A stretch of 17,582 bases of DNA from Rickettsiaceae bacterium (GCA_021741085.1 JAIOYM010000015.1:1-17582), one strand, 5' to 3'. Counted from the first letter of the stretch, positions 1 to 6,952 are shown. Notes: generated by a model not told the origin, from the letters alone. Numbers and translations are program-made.

Positions 1-65
1 GATTGAAACACTACTTTATTTGATGCGATGTATGAGGTTATTAGCAGTTACGAATTGTTAGTATT

Positions 66-93
66 TTGGGTTCATATATTTTCCGTTTATAAT
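66..93 (+). promoter_or_regulatory. Predicted sigma70 promoter of carD
   Basis: A perfect TATAAT lies at 88-93. A weak -35 match, TTGGGT, sits at 66-71 with a 16-base spacer. Transcription would start near base 100, leaving an untranslated leader of about 40 bases before the carD ATG. The -10 box is convincing; the -35 box is a guess. Confidence 0.45.
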
Positions 94-138
94 CTCAACT
101 AATAATATACATAACTATCACAAAAGTGATCATTTTTT

Positions 139-642
139 ATGAAAATACTTTCAGTTTTTAAAGAAGGCGATAAGGTTGTTTATCCTTCTCATGGAGTGGG
201 TGAAATTATACAAATAGAGAGTCAGCAAATAGCCGAACAAAAATTAGAATTTTATGTAATACGTTTTATTCATGATCGGATGACTTTGAAAATACCAGTT
301 AAAAAAGCTTTAAGTTTGGGTTTACGTAATCTAGTGGACAAAAACGTCGTGAGTGAGATTTATGACATTATACAAAAAAAATCTAAGCCTTCGATGAATA
401 AAATGTGGAGTAGGAGAGCCCAAGAATACGAAGTAAAAATTAATTCTGGAAATATATTTTCTGTAGCAGAAGTTGTAAGAGATTTATACAAAGAAGAAAA
501 CGAACGCTCTTATAGTGAACGCACTATATATGAGTCGGCCCTTAACAGGCTTTCAAGAGAATTAGCTTTACTAGAAAATATCAAGACAGAAGACGCCACT
601 GTGAAAGTCTTGGATTTATTAAAAGATCGAGTAGCTGCATAA
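139..642 (+). CDS. carD: CarD family transcriptional regulator
   Basis: This 167-aa protein belongs to the CarD/CdnL family, which binds the beta subunit of RNA polymerase and stabilises the open promoter complex, mainly at rRNA and housekeeping promoters. The N-terminal RNA-polymerase interaction domain (about residues 7-65) carries the typical start FKEGDKVVYPSHGVGEI. The C-terminal helical DNA-binding part (about 84-160) has the conserved Trp (W90, in KMWSRR) that in studied homologues wedges the promoter bubble, followed by SGNIFSVAEVVRDL and a late RELALLE helix. Length is normal for alphaproteobacterial CarD. No strong Shine-Dalgarno precedes the ATG, but the domain begins at once, so this start fits. 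A 74-aa gene follows after 43 bases and may be cotranscribed. Confidence 0.93.
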   Translation: MKILSVFKEGDKVVYPSHGVGEIIQIESQQIAEQKLEFYVIRFIHDRMTLKIPVKKALSLGLRNLVDKNVVSEIYDIIQKKSKPSMNKMWSRRAQEYEVKINSGNIFSVAEVVRDLYKEENERSYSERTIYESALNRLSRELALLENIKTEDATVKVLDLLKDRVAA

Positions 643-685
643 ATTTTGCATTTGATTAGTAACAATAAAAAAGTAAAAACCATAT

Positions 686-910
686 ATGAATTACAAGAAA
701 TTAAAACAGAATTTAGTTTCCTTCATGGATAATCCAGCGGAATTTGCAAAGATACAAGAGATGTTAAACAGCGGATGGGCTGTAGTAAATCTGGTGGCTC
801 AAAATTCCCATTATATTGCAATTTTAGAGGATAGAAGCGAACTTAATGAATTGTCAGCCGAAGACACGGTGTTATATGTTCCACCACGAAAAAAGATCGC
901 AATAGGTTAA
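686..910 (+). CDS. Conserved-looking small protein of unknown function
   Basis: I do not recognise this 74-aa protein. It has no signal peptide or membrane segment. The N-terminus is basic and helical (MNYKKLKQNLVSFM), followed by NPAEFAKIQEMLNSGWAVVNLVAQ, then short strands (HYIAILED, TVLYVPPRK), suggesting a small compact alpha/beta fold. It looks coding because the composition is protein-like, the frame starts 43 bases after carD on the same strand, and no better frame overlaps. It could be one of the short families restricted to Rickettsiales, but I cannot name one with certainty. Its stop codon lies inside a 17-bp tandem duplication (907-940), so the C-terminus may have been altered by that event. 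Confidence 0.65.
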   Translation: MNYKKLKQNLVSFMDNPAEFAKIQEMLNSGWAVVNLVAQNSHYIAILEDRSELNELSAEDTVLYVPPRKKIAIG

Positions 911-940
911 CTTTATTAGTTTGTTAACTCTATTAGTTTA
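907..940 (+). repeat. 17-bp tandem duplication over a stop codon
   Basis: Two adjacent 17-base units, 907-923 and 924-940, share 15 of 17 bases (ttaactttattagtttg and ttaactctattagttta). The first unit contains the TAA stop of the 74-aa gene. It looks like a local slippage duplication at the edge of the repeat-rich region that follows. Confidence 0.7.
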
Positions 941-950
941 ATATATTTGT

Positions 951-1002
951 GAGTCTAGCGTGGCAATCCAGGATAAATGACTTTTATATATAAATACAAA
1001 GA
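951..1002 (+). repeat. Repeat fragment R0, right half only
   Basis: This is a truncated copy that starts inside the core with gtctagcgtggcaatccagg and continues gataaatgact into a short AT-rich tail ending atacaaag, as in copy R4. The head and left core arm are missing. It is the first piece of the cluster. Confidence 0.7.
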
Positions 1003-1339
1003 GAAGCAACATCCTCTAACGGTAATGTGGTAAAGTCGCATGCGCTCTTTGCTCATGGCAAAGGGCTACCACTACAATAATATTTTACCCTCGTGAAGGC
1101 CACAATAATAGATTACTCGATTAGCCTGAAGTGAAACGACGTGGCAATCCAGCACAACCGACTCCTTTCATACATATTCAACTAGAGGTTGGGCGCGCAA
1201 ACATGGGAAAGTTAGATAGGAGGTGGAATGTAGGGAGATAGAGGATAAATTTATGTGGAGTGTTGGAATGTGGAGTCTTTTAAGAGCTTGATGACGCAGA
1301 TCTATAACTGATAGGCATTCAAGCGATTCTATTATAGAA
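1003..1339 (+). repeat. Repeat copy R1, long form
   Basis: The copy runs from gaagcaac to the tail ataggcattcaagcgattct. Its core arms (about 1035-1152) are separated by an insert with a ctttgc/gcaaag hairpin and two 'caataata' boxes. After the core comes the module aggttgggcgcgcaaacatg, then a degenerate version of the G-rich 41-base unit, then a tail matching the one at 17190-17250. It is the most diverged of the long copies: the head reads ctaacgg and the left arm gtcgcatgcg. Confidence 0.8.
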
Positions 1340-1649
1340 GAAGCAACATCCTCTAGCGGTAACGCAGAAGCGTCATTGCGCTCTTTGCTCATGGCAAAGG
1401 GCTACCACTACAATAATAGTTAACTCAAGGTAAACCATAATAATAGAATACTCAATGAGCCTGCTCTGTTAGGAGCGTGGCAATCCAGGATAAACAACTC
1501 TTGCGTACATATTCAACTATAGGTTGAGCGCGCAAACATGGGAAAAGTTAGGTTGGAGGGGGTGAATTTGTAGGGAGATGTTGGAGTGTGGGGAGCTAGG
1601 AGATAAATTTATGGTGATGTGTTGGAAAGTGGAGTCTGTTAAGAATGTA
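1340..1649 (+). repeat. Repeat copy R2, long form with one 41-base unit
   Basis: Head at 1340, left core arm cgtcattgcg at 1371-1380 and right arm ending at 1489 enclose a 119-base core. Positions 1405-1468 are identical to 1711-1774 in R3. After the core, a single G-rich 41-base unit (1563-1603) is followed by a tail identical to that of R3. The run 1563-1673 equals 1993-2103 over 111 bases, which indicates a recent duplication. Confidence 0.85.
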
Positions 1650-2079
1650 GTAAAATCCCCTAGCGGTAATGTGATAGAGTCATTGCGCTCTTTGCCCTGG
1701 CAAAGGGCTCCCACTACAATAATAGTTAACTCAAGGTAAACCATAATAATAGAATACTCAATGAGCCTGCTCTGCTAAGAGCGTGGCAATCCAGCACAAC
1801 CGACTCCTTCCATACATATTCAACTAGAGGTTGGGCGCGCAAACATGGAGAAAGGTTGGTTGGAGGGAGTGAATTTGTAGGGAGATGTTGGAGTGTGGGG
1901 AGATAGGCGATGAATTTGTAGGGAGATGTTGGAGTGTGGGGAGATAGGCGATGAATTTGTAGGGAGATGTTGGAGTGTGGGGAGCTAGGCGATGAATTTG
2001 TAGGGAGATGTTGGAGTGTGGGGAGCTAGGAGATAAATTTATGGTGATGTGTTGGAAAGTGGAGTCTGTTAAGAATGTA
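1650..2079 (+). repeat. Repeat copy R3, long form with four 41-base units
   Basis: Same architecture as R2, with the core at about 1678-1794 and a near-perfect hairpin ctttgccctggcaaag in the insert. The main difference is expansion of the G-rich unit from one to four copies (1870-2033). The tail joins directly to R4. Confidence 0.85.
1870..2033 (+). repeat. 41-bp tandem array, four units, G-rich plus strand
   Basis: Units start at 1870, 1911, 1952 and 1993 with exact 41-base spacing; a degenerate fifth follows at 2034. Each contains tgaatttgtagggagatg and ttggagtgtggggag. Units 1 and 2 end agataggc, while units 3 and 4 carry agctagg, so the array grew by local duplication. The plus strand is almost free of cytosine and has closely spaced GGG/GG/GGGG runs. 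Because 41 is not a multiple of three, this is not a peptide repeat in one frame. Confidence 0.95.
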
Positions 2080-2272
2080 GTAAAATCCCCTAGCGGTAAT
2101 GTGGTAGCGTCATTGCGAGCTTGCAAAGCGTGGCAATCCAGGATAAATGACTCCTTCCATACATATACAAAGAAAGGTTAGATAACTGGATCACCACGCT
2201 CGTGCGCAAGCTTACGGCTCGTGATGACACTAAAGCTTGACTTTCCAGGTATTCCAGCCATTTTAATAAAAA
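2080..2272 (+). repeat. Repeat copy R4, compact core
   Basis: The core here is only 35 bases (2108-2142): cgtcattgcg, agcttgcaaa, then gcgtggcaatccagg, without the insert of about 85 bases seen in R1-R3. A second imperfect palindrome follows, with arms tcaccacg (2191-2198) and cgtgatga (2220-2227) around an AAGCTT centre. The tail ends ccaggtattccagccatttt. It appears to be the uninterrupted form of the element. Confidence 0.85.
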
Positions 2273-2576
2273 GAAGCAACGCCCTCTAGCGGTAATAAAA
2301 ATACGTCATTGCTGAACCTATACAGTGATGACACAAACATATGACTTATAGGTATTCCAGCGATTCTATTATAAAAGAAGAAAAATCCCCCTAGCGGTAA
2401 TGTGGTAAAGTCCCATACTGCCCTTTGCCAGGGCAAAGAGCGTGATTACACCAAACTATAAATTTTTTGCTATTCTGACAATTCTAATATAAAAGCAGAG
2501 AAATTTTCTCGTGGCAATTTGTGGAGCTTCATTGCAAAGAACTCAATCATAAAGTAATAAAGGATAAATAACTCTT
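2273..2576 (+). repeat. Degenerate repeat copies R5, R6 and R7
   Basis: Three short copies are joined tail to head. R5 (2273-2376) has the head box, cgtcattgc, a shortened middle with gtgatgac and the usual tail. R6 (2377-2494) has the head box, a perfect 7-bp hairpin ctttgcc/ggcaaag (2423-2438) and a diverged tail attctaatataaaag. R7 (2495-2576) keeps only traces such as gtggcaat, cattgcaaag and aggataaataactctt. They decay toward the ppa promoter. Confidence 0.7.
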
Positions 2577-2603
2577 ACTCATCAAAAAATTCTATAACTA
2601 CAT

Positions 2604-2632
2604 TTGAATTTTGCAACAGATTTATGTATACT
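2604..2632 (+). promoter_or_regulatory. Predicted sigma70 promoter of ppa
   Basis: TTGAAT at 2604-2609 and TATACT at 2627-2632 are separated by the ideal 17 bases. Transcription would begin near 2639, giving a leader of about 38 bases. The promoter lies just beyond the last trace of the repeat cluster and may also serve parA and ffh. Confidence 0.6.
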
Positions 2633-2676
2633 CATTTAGTTAGCGAAGCGAATAATTCAAATATAATGAGGTTAGT

Positions 2677-3204
2677 ATGCTACTCGAAAAAATTAAATGT
2701 GGAAAAAATTTCCCCGAAGACATAAATGTTGTAATTGAAATACCTGCTAACAGCTTGGGCGTTAAGTATGAATTTGATAAAGAAACTGGCGCTATAACTG
2801 TCGATAGGTTTATTAACGTTGCTATGCACTATCCTTTTAACTATGGCTTTGTGCCTAATACTTTAGGGGATGATAATGATCCTATTGATGTTTTAGTGAT
2901 CACTAAATACCCATTGCAACCAGGAAGCGTTATTAACGCCAAGCCTGTAGGTGTATTAATTATGGAGGATGAATCTGGTGGTGATGAAAAAATTGTTGCG
3001 GTGCCCACAGCAAAGCTTGACAAAAGTTTTGCCAATATCAACAATATTGAAGACTTGGATGAGTCGTTGAAATTACAAATATATCATTTCTTTGAAAGGT
3101 ATAAAGACCTGGAGCCTAATAAATGGGTTAAAGTTAAGGGATGGTCTGATGCGAATGAGGCTAAAAGAATATTAACTAAGTCTAAAAACAATTTTCAAGT
3201 TTAA
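2677..3204 (+). CDS. ppa: Inorganic pyrophosphatase, family I
   Basis: Ppa hydrolyses pyrophosphate to phosphate in the cytoplasm and so pulls biosynthetic reactions forward. The 175-aa length matches bacterial family I enzymes. Visible active-site residues line up with the E. coli enzyme shifted by one: E21, K30, R44, Y56, the signature DDNDPIDVLV with D66, D68 and D71, and D98, D103 and K105 in MEDESGGDEK. A GAGG Shine-Dalgarno (2668-2671) precedes the ATG by five bases, supporting this start. parA begins 25 bases downstream on the same strand, so the gene may head a ppa-parA-ffh transcript. Confidence 0.97.
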   Translation: MLLEKIKCGKNFPEDINVVIEIPANSLGVKYEFDKETGAITVDRFINVAMHYPFNYGFVPNTLGDDNDPIDVLVITKYPLQPGSVINAKPVGVLIMEDESGGDEKIVAVPTAKLDKSFANINNIEDLDESLKLQIYHFFERYKDLEPNKWVKVKGWSDANEAKRILTKSKNNFQV

Positions 3205-3229
3205 TAGTTGCAGCTAGTTAGAAATATTT

Positions 3230-3994
3230 ATGACTCAAATAATAGCGGTTGCAAACCAAAAAGGCGGTGTAGGAAAAACTACTACTGTAGTAAATTTAGC
3301 TGCTGGTCTTGCTATAGCTGGCAGCAAAACTTTGGTAATAGATTTAGATCCACAAGGCAATGCTAGTACAGGATTGGGTGTAGATAAAGTTAATAATAAC
3401 AATACCAGTTATGCGCTACTTGTTAAAGACTCAAGCGTTTCCGATGTTATTTCTAAAACAGCGATACCAGATTTAGATGTTATTGCAGCAAACATTAACC
3501 TAGCGGGCGCAGAAATAGAGATGCATTATTTGCCAAACAAAGAAAAATTATTAAAAGGTAAACTTAATGCATTTACAGGTGATTACAAATATATAATTAT
3601 TGACACCCCACCTTCTTTGGGTCTTTTGACTATAAATTCGTTGGTGGCAGCAAATGAAGTGATAGTACCGATGCAGTGTGAGTTTTTTTCGCTACAAGGG
3701 TTAACACAAATCTTGCAAACAATAAAGTTGATTAACCATAAATTAAATCAAGAACTATCTTTAAAAGGAATATTATTAACTATGCATGACAGGCGTAACA
3801 GCCTTACTGCATCAGTGGAAGAAGATGTGCGGTTAAATTTAGGTGATATTGTTTTTAAAACTGTAATTCCTAGAAATGTAAAATTATCTGAAGCACCATC
3901 TCATGGTAAACCTGGTGTTTTATATGATTATAGGTCTGCTGGTGCAAGCGCGTATATAAATTTTATAAAAGAAATAATAGAATTAGATAAGTAA
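3230..3994 (+). CDS. parA: ParA/Soj chromosome partitioning ATPase
   Basis: ParA ATPases bind DNA non-specifically as ATP dimers and move ParB-parS complexes during chromosome segregation. This 254-aa protein has the deviant Walker A motif KGGVGKTT (residues 11-18, signature Lys 11), the A' motif DLDPQGN (38-44), Walker B IIIDTPPSLG (D125) and the C-terminal block PRNVKLSEAPSHGKP typical of chromosomal Soj/ParA. It lacks the N-terminal helix-turn-helix of plasmid type Ia ParA. Normally parB follows directly. Here ffh starts three bases after the stop and no parB or parS-like site is seen in the window. The annotation is firm; the context is the unusual part. Confidence 0.95.
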   Translation: MTQIIAVANQKGGVGKTTTVVNLAAGLAIAGSKTLVIDLDPQGNASTGLGVDKVNNNNTSYALLVKDSSVSDVISKTAIPDLDVIAANINLAGAEIEMHYLPNKEKLLKGKLNAFTGDYKYIIIDTPPSLGLLTINSLVAANEVIVPMQCEFFSLQGLTQILQTIKLINHKLNQELSLKGILLTMHDRRNSLTASVEEDVRLNLGDIVFKTVIPRNVKLSEAPSHGKPGVLYDYRSAGASAYINFIKEIIELDK

Positions 3995-3997
3995 AAA

Positions 3998-5350
3998 ATG
4001 TTTCAATCGCTCTCGCAAAATATATCGAATATCATAAATAAGCTCAAGGGAAAAGGTGTTGTCACGGAAAGTGATATAGATGTCACCATGAGAGAGGTAA
4101 GAATAGCCTTATTGGAAGCTGATGTGTCTTTGGATGTTGTAAGAGCTTTAGTTAATAATATAAAAACTAAAGCTTTGGGACAAGAAATACTAAAATCTCT
4201 TACCCCCGCCCAAATGATAATTAAAATCATCCATGAAGAATTGCTGGCTATATTGACGATAGATGAAAATCAGCATTTAATAGATTTACCATTGAAACGA
4301 AATAATAATATCGTTATGGTTGGTTTGCAAGCAAGTGGTAAAACCACGAGTTCTGCAAAATTGGCATTATATTTAAAGAGGAAGCATAATAAAAATATAC
4401 TTCTTGTATCTCTAGATATTTATCGCCCAGCCGCAAGGCAGCAACTAGCTATACTAGCCGAGCAGATGAAAATCGATAGTTTAGAGATTATTGAAAATGA
4501 ATCGGTAGATCAAATATTGAAAAGAGCTGCGCAATTCTGTCAACGACATTTCTATGATGTAGTAATTTACGATACAGCTGGTAGATTGCACATAGATAAT
4601 TCTATGATGCAAGAGCTTAAAGAGATAAAACAGTTCCTAAATCCTAGCGAAACTATATTGGTTGTTGACTCTTTGATGGGGCAAGACGCGGCTAATGTAG
4701 CCAAAGAATTTAACGATAATTTTGATATTACTGGCTCCATCGTATCAAGGATAGACGGAGATCAGAGGGGTGGAGCTGTGCTTACTATAAGGCATGTTAC
4801 CACTAAACCGATTAAATTCATGGCTGTTGGTGAAAAATTGGAGGATTTTGAGCCTTTTCAGCCAGAGCGTATAGTATCTAGAATCTTAGATATGGGAGAC
4901 GTGCTTTCTTTGGTAGAAAAAGCAGAGCTTGCAATGGATGATGATGAGGCAAAAAAAGCCCAAGAGCGTCTAAAAAAAGGGGCCTTTGACCTTAATGATT
5001 ATATTTCTTATCTAAAAACTATGAATAAAATGGGTGGATTTGCAAATATTATGTCGATGATTCCCGGAGCTAATAAAATAAAACAACAACTCGGTGAGGA
5101 TGGCTTAAATAAAGGTGGTGCTGCTCTTGCAAAGCATGTAGCAATAATTAACTCAATGACAAAATTAGAAAGGGCTAAACCTGAGATTTTAAAAGCTTCG
5201 CGCAAGCGTCGTATAGCTAATGGCTGTGGCCTTGAAGTATTCGAAGTAAATATTCTGTTAAAACAATTTGAACAAATGAGGGCTATGATAAAGCAGTTTT
5301 CATCTGGTTCTAAGTCTTTTATGCGTGAAATTATGGGTAAATTTTTTTAG
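3998..5350 (+). CDS. ffh: Signal recognition particle protein Ffh
   Basis: Ffh with 4.5S RNA recognises signal sequences on nascent chains and delivers ribosomes to FtsY at the inner membrane. The 450-aa protein has the N domain (1-100), the G domain with P-loop GLQASGKTT (109-117), DIYRPAARQQ, DTAGR (192-196), SRIDGD (250-255) and GEKLEDFEPF, and a methionine-rich M domain (about 320-450) with the RNA-binding stretch SRKRRIANG (401-409). Two positions differ from the commonest form: Ala 112 where most have Gly (GLQG), and SRID where many have TKxD or, in alphaproteobacteria, TRxD. The gene is three bases from parA, so translation is probably coupled. The 4.5S RNA gene is not in the window. 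Confidence 0.97.
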   Translation: MFQSLSQNISNIINKLKGKGVVTESDIDVTMREVRIALLEADVSLDVVRALVNNIKTKALGQEILKSLTPAQMIIKIIHEELLAILTIDENQHLIDLPLKRNNNIVMVGLQASGKTTSSAKLALYLKRKHNKNILLVSLDIYRPAARQQLAILAEQMKIDSLEIIENESVDQILKRAAQFCQRHFYDVVIYDTAGRLHIDNSMMQELKEIKQFLNPSETILVVDSLMGQDAANVAKEFNDNFDITGSIVSRIDGDQRGGAVLTIRHVTTKPIKFMAVGEKLEDFEPFQPERIVSRILDMGDVLSLVEKAELAMDDDEAKKAQERLKKGAFDLNDYISYLKTMNKMGGFANIMSMIPGANKIKQQLGEDGLNKGGAALAKHVAIINSMTKLERAKPEILKASRKRRIANGCGLEVFEVNILLKQFEQMRAMIKQFSSGSKSFMREIMGKFF

Positions 5351-5405
5351 TGATGAATAACTTTATTATCTTGCGGTGAATATTTTAGAGTTAAGTTTTG
5401 TCTAA

Positions 5406-5433
5406 TTGAAAATTATACATTATATGCTATAGT
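5406..5433 (+). promoter_or_regulatory. Predicted sigma70 promoter of cpoB-yfgM-bamB
   Basis: TTGAAA at 5406-5411 and TATAGT at 5428-5433 are 16 bases apart in the 126-base gap after ffh. The start site would be near 5440, some 37 bases before the cpoB ATG. The gap and this promoter suggest that the envelope genes form their own transcription unit. Confidence 0.5.
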
Positions 5434-5476
5434 TGTTAGTGTTATTAATTATATATTTAAAACGCTCTTATTAGTC

Positions 5477-6214
5477 ATGAAAATAAAAAAAAGATTTATT
5501 GCCTTAGTTATGTTAACTATGTTCTCTAATTTTTGCTTGGCTGAAGACACAATATATACAAGAGACATTAATCCTGAAGATATGAATGAAGTTTATCAAG
5601 ACCGCACAATGGTGTTAGAAAAACAGCTTCGCTACCTGATAAATGAAATGGAGCTTTTAAAGCAAGAGCTTGATATTATTAAAAATAAAATTATAGTTTT
5701 AGAAGGTAACAAAGAAGCTGTAGCTATAAATGGTAACAGTGAAAACTTAGAACCAAAAGATGTAAATACAGCTAGAGAAGCTGACTCAAAAGTAAATGCA
5801 AAAGATAAAATCACAGCTTTGGAAAACAAATCCGAACAAGAATTTTATGATGATGCTTTAAATGCGTTTAAAACTGGTGATTTCGAATTTTCTACCAATG
5901 CATTTAATGTTTTTGTAACAAAATATCCTAATAGTGCCTTGCTTAGCAATGCATATTATTGGTTAGGCGAGAGTTATGCCAAAAAAAATATACTTGGTAA
6001 AGCTGTGTTAAGTTATATACAAGGTAGCCAAAAGCAACCTAATGGCAAGAAGGCCTTAGATTCGCTATTAAAAGCAGCGGAATGTTTTAGCAAATTGAAA
6101 AAAAGCAAGGATGCGTGCATTATATTACAAAAGATAACAGTGGCTTATCCTAATAGACCAGCTGCCGTTAATAAAAGAATAGAAGAATTAAGAGATACAT
6201 GTGGATGTAGGTAA
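5477..6214 (+). CDS. cpoB: Tol-Pal associated periplasmic protein CpoB (YbgF)
   Basis: CpoB is a periplasmic partner of TolA that coordinates outer-membrane constriction with septal peptidoglycan synthesis. The 245-aa protein has a signal peptide with likely cleavage after A22 (NFCLA/ED), a coiled-coil trimerisation segment (about 45-76) with hydrophobic heptads (MVLEKQLRYLINEMELLKQELDI, split here as MVLEKQLRYL and INEMELLKQELDI), a polar linker, and a C-terminal TPR domain (about 118-240) starting EQEFYDDALNAFKTGDFE. This order is that of YbgF/CpoB. The remaining tol-pal genes are absent. A yfgM-like gene starts two bases after the stop, so the two are very likely cotranscribed. Confidence 0.9.
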   Translation: MKIKKRFIALVMLTMFSNFCLAEDTIYTRDINPEDMNEVYQDRTMVLEKQLRYLINEMELLKQELDIIKNKIIVLEGNKEAVAINGNSENLEPKDVNTAREADSKVNAKDKITALENKSEQEFYDDALNAFKTGDFEFSTNAFNVFVTKYPNSALLSNAYYWLGESYAKKNILGKAVLSYIQGSQKQPNGKKALDSLLKAAECFSKLKKSKDACIILQKITVAYPNRPAAVNKRIEELRDTCGCR

Positions 6215-6216
6215 TT

Positions 6217-6918
6217 ATGGCTGAAGATATTATAACTCAAATAGAAGATGATAACAAACAGTTGCAAAGAATAGCGTTGTTTAAAAAATCTTTACCTATT
6301 ATATTTATTGCAACAATTATTATAGCTGTGTTTTGGAATGTTTATGAATATTATAAGCATAAGGCAGAAGAGGAAGATATGGCTATGACTAAAATTTTCA
6401 TAGAAGCCAACCTTAATTCCAAAACCTCTAGTGCTTTGATAGAAAAGATGCTTAGCATATCTAAAACAGCTGACGATAAAATAGCTGAATTAGCTATATT
6501 GCGTTTAATTCAAGAAGAGCTTGTTTTGCACAATAAAACCGATGAAGCAAAAGATTTTTTGTATAAAATTGCCAATGATCTACCGATATCTAGCGACTTG
6601 CATAAAATCAAATATAATAATTTAACAAAGGCATATGCAAAATATTTATACATCTCTCTTTTTATGGATGAATTTGGTGCGTTATCAGAAGAACATAAAA
6701 AAATAGTTGAAGAATTTATTTCATCTCTTACAAGTCGAGATGGAGCATTTTACGACAGTGCCCTTTTATCTAAGGCTATATATTTAGCCAAGACTAAATC
6801 ATTGGAAGAGTCTAAACTACTCCTAAAACAGATTGAAGGCAATAAAAATATCAATGAATTTATCAGAAGATATGCTCAAATATTGTTACATAATATTAAC
6901 TTGGATAATACACTATAA
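6217..6918 (+). CDS. YfgM-like membrane-anchored TPR protein
   Basis: The 233-aa protein has a short cytoplasmic N-terminus, one membrane helix (about 26-42, LPIIFIATIIIAVFWNV) and a helical periplasmic part with TPR-like repeats (AELAILRLIQEELVLHNKTDEAKDFL, written as AELAILRLIQEELV and LHNKTDEAKDFL; also SLEESKLLLKQIEG). This is the layout of YfgM/TPR_21 proteins, which in E. coli bind the SecYEG translocon and periplasmic chaperones. The context is strong support: in many proteobacteria yfgM is directly upstream of bamB, as here. It follows cpoB by two bases with no clear ribosome site, suggesting translational coupling. Sequence similarity to E. coli YfgM looks low, so I leave the symbol empty. 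Confidence 0.75.
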   Translation: MAEDIITQIEDDNKQLQRIALFKKSLPIIFIATIIIAVFWNVYEYYKHKAEEEDMAMTKIFIEANLNSKTSSALIEKMLSISKTADDKIAELAILRLIQEELVLHNKTDEAKDFLYKIANDLPISSDLHKIKYNNLTKAYAKYLYISLFMDEFGALSEEHKKIVEEFISSLTSRDGAFYDSALLSKAIYLAKTKSLEESKLLLKQIEGNKNINEFIRRYAQILLHNINLDNTL

Positions 6919-6952
6919 ATTCTAACTTTTAACAACTTATCAAAATTATTTT

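Larger units (their letters stand above)
951..2576 (+). repeat. Cluster of modular palindromic repeats (gene-free region)
   Basis: This whole stretch between the 74-aa gene and ppa has no supported gene. It consists of at least seven head-to-tail, partly truncated copies of one modular element. A typical copy begins gaagcaacatcctctagcgg, has taatgtggtagcgtcattgcg as a left core arm and gcgtggcaatccagg as a right core arm, then gataaatgactccttccata, then variable modules, and ends near ataggtattccagcgattct followed by tataaaaga. The head box ctagcggtaa (first copy ctaacggtaa) occurs at 1015, 1353, 1660, 2090, 2286 and 2391. The core arms resemble those of rickettsial palindromic and other bacterial MITE-like repeats. 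Related copies lie at 17078-17431. No transposase is visible. Confidence 0.9.

Noticed and set aside
1..61. Possible C-terminus of an upstream gene (open frame ending TAG at 59-61)
   Set aside because: Only 19 codons, no recognisable motif, and random openness is likely at this length.
1168..2126. Three minus-strand open frames in the repeat cluster as genes
   Set aside because: They coincide with repeat copies, the 41-base units cycle through all frames, and no domain or ribosome site supports them. I keep them as a finding, not as coding regions.
951..2576. CRISPR array
   Set aside because: Repeats are long, modular and adjoining, without short unique spacers of even length, and no cas genes are seen.
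2841..3044. Minus-strand frame inside ppa
   Set aside because: Ppa has every catalytic residue in the plus frame; the antisense frame has no support.
3230..3994. Plasmid origin or plasmid partition locus
   Set aside because: The ParA is of the chromosomal Soj type, no repA, parB or iterons are seen, and the surrounding genes are housekeeping.
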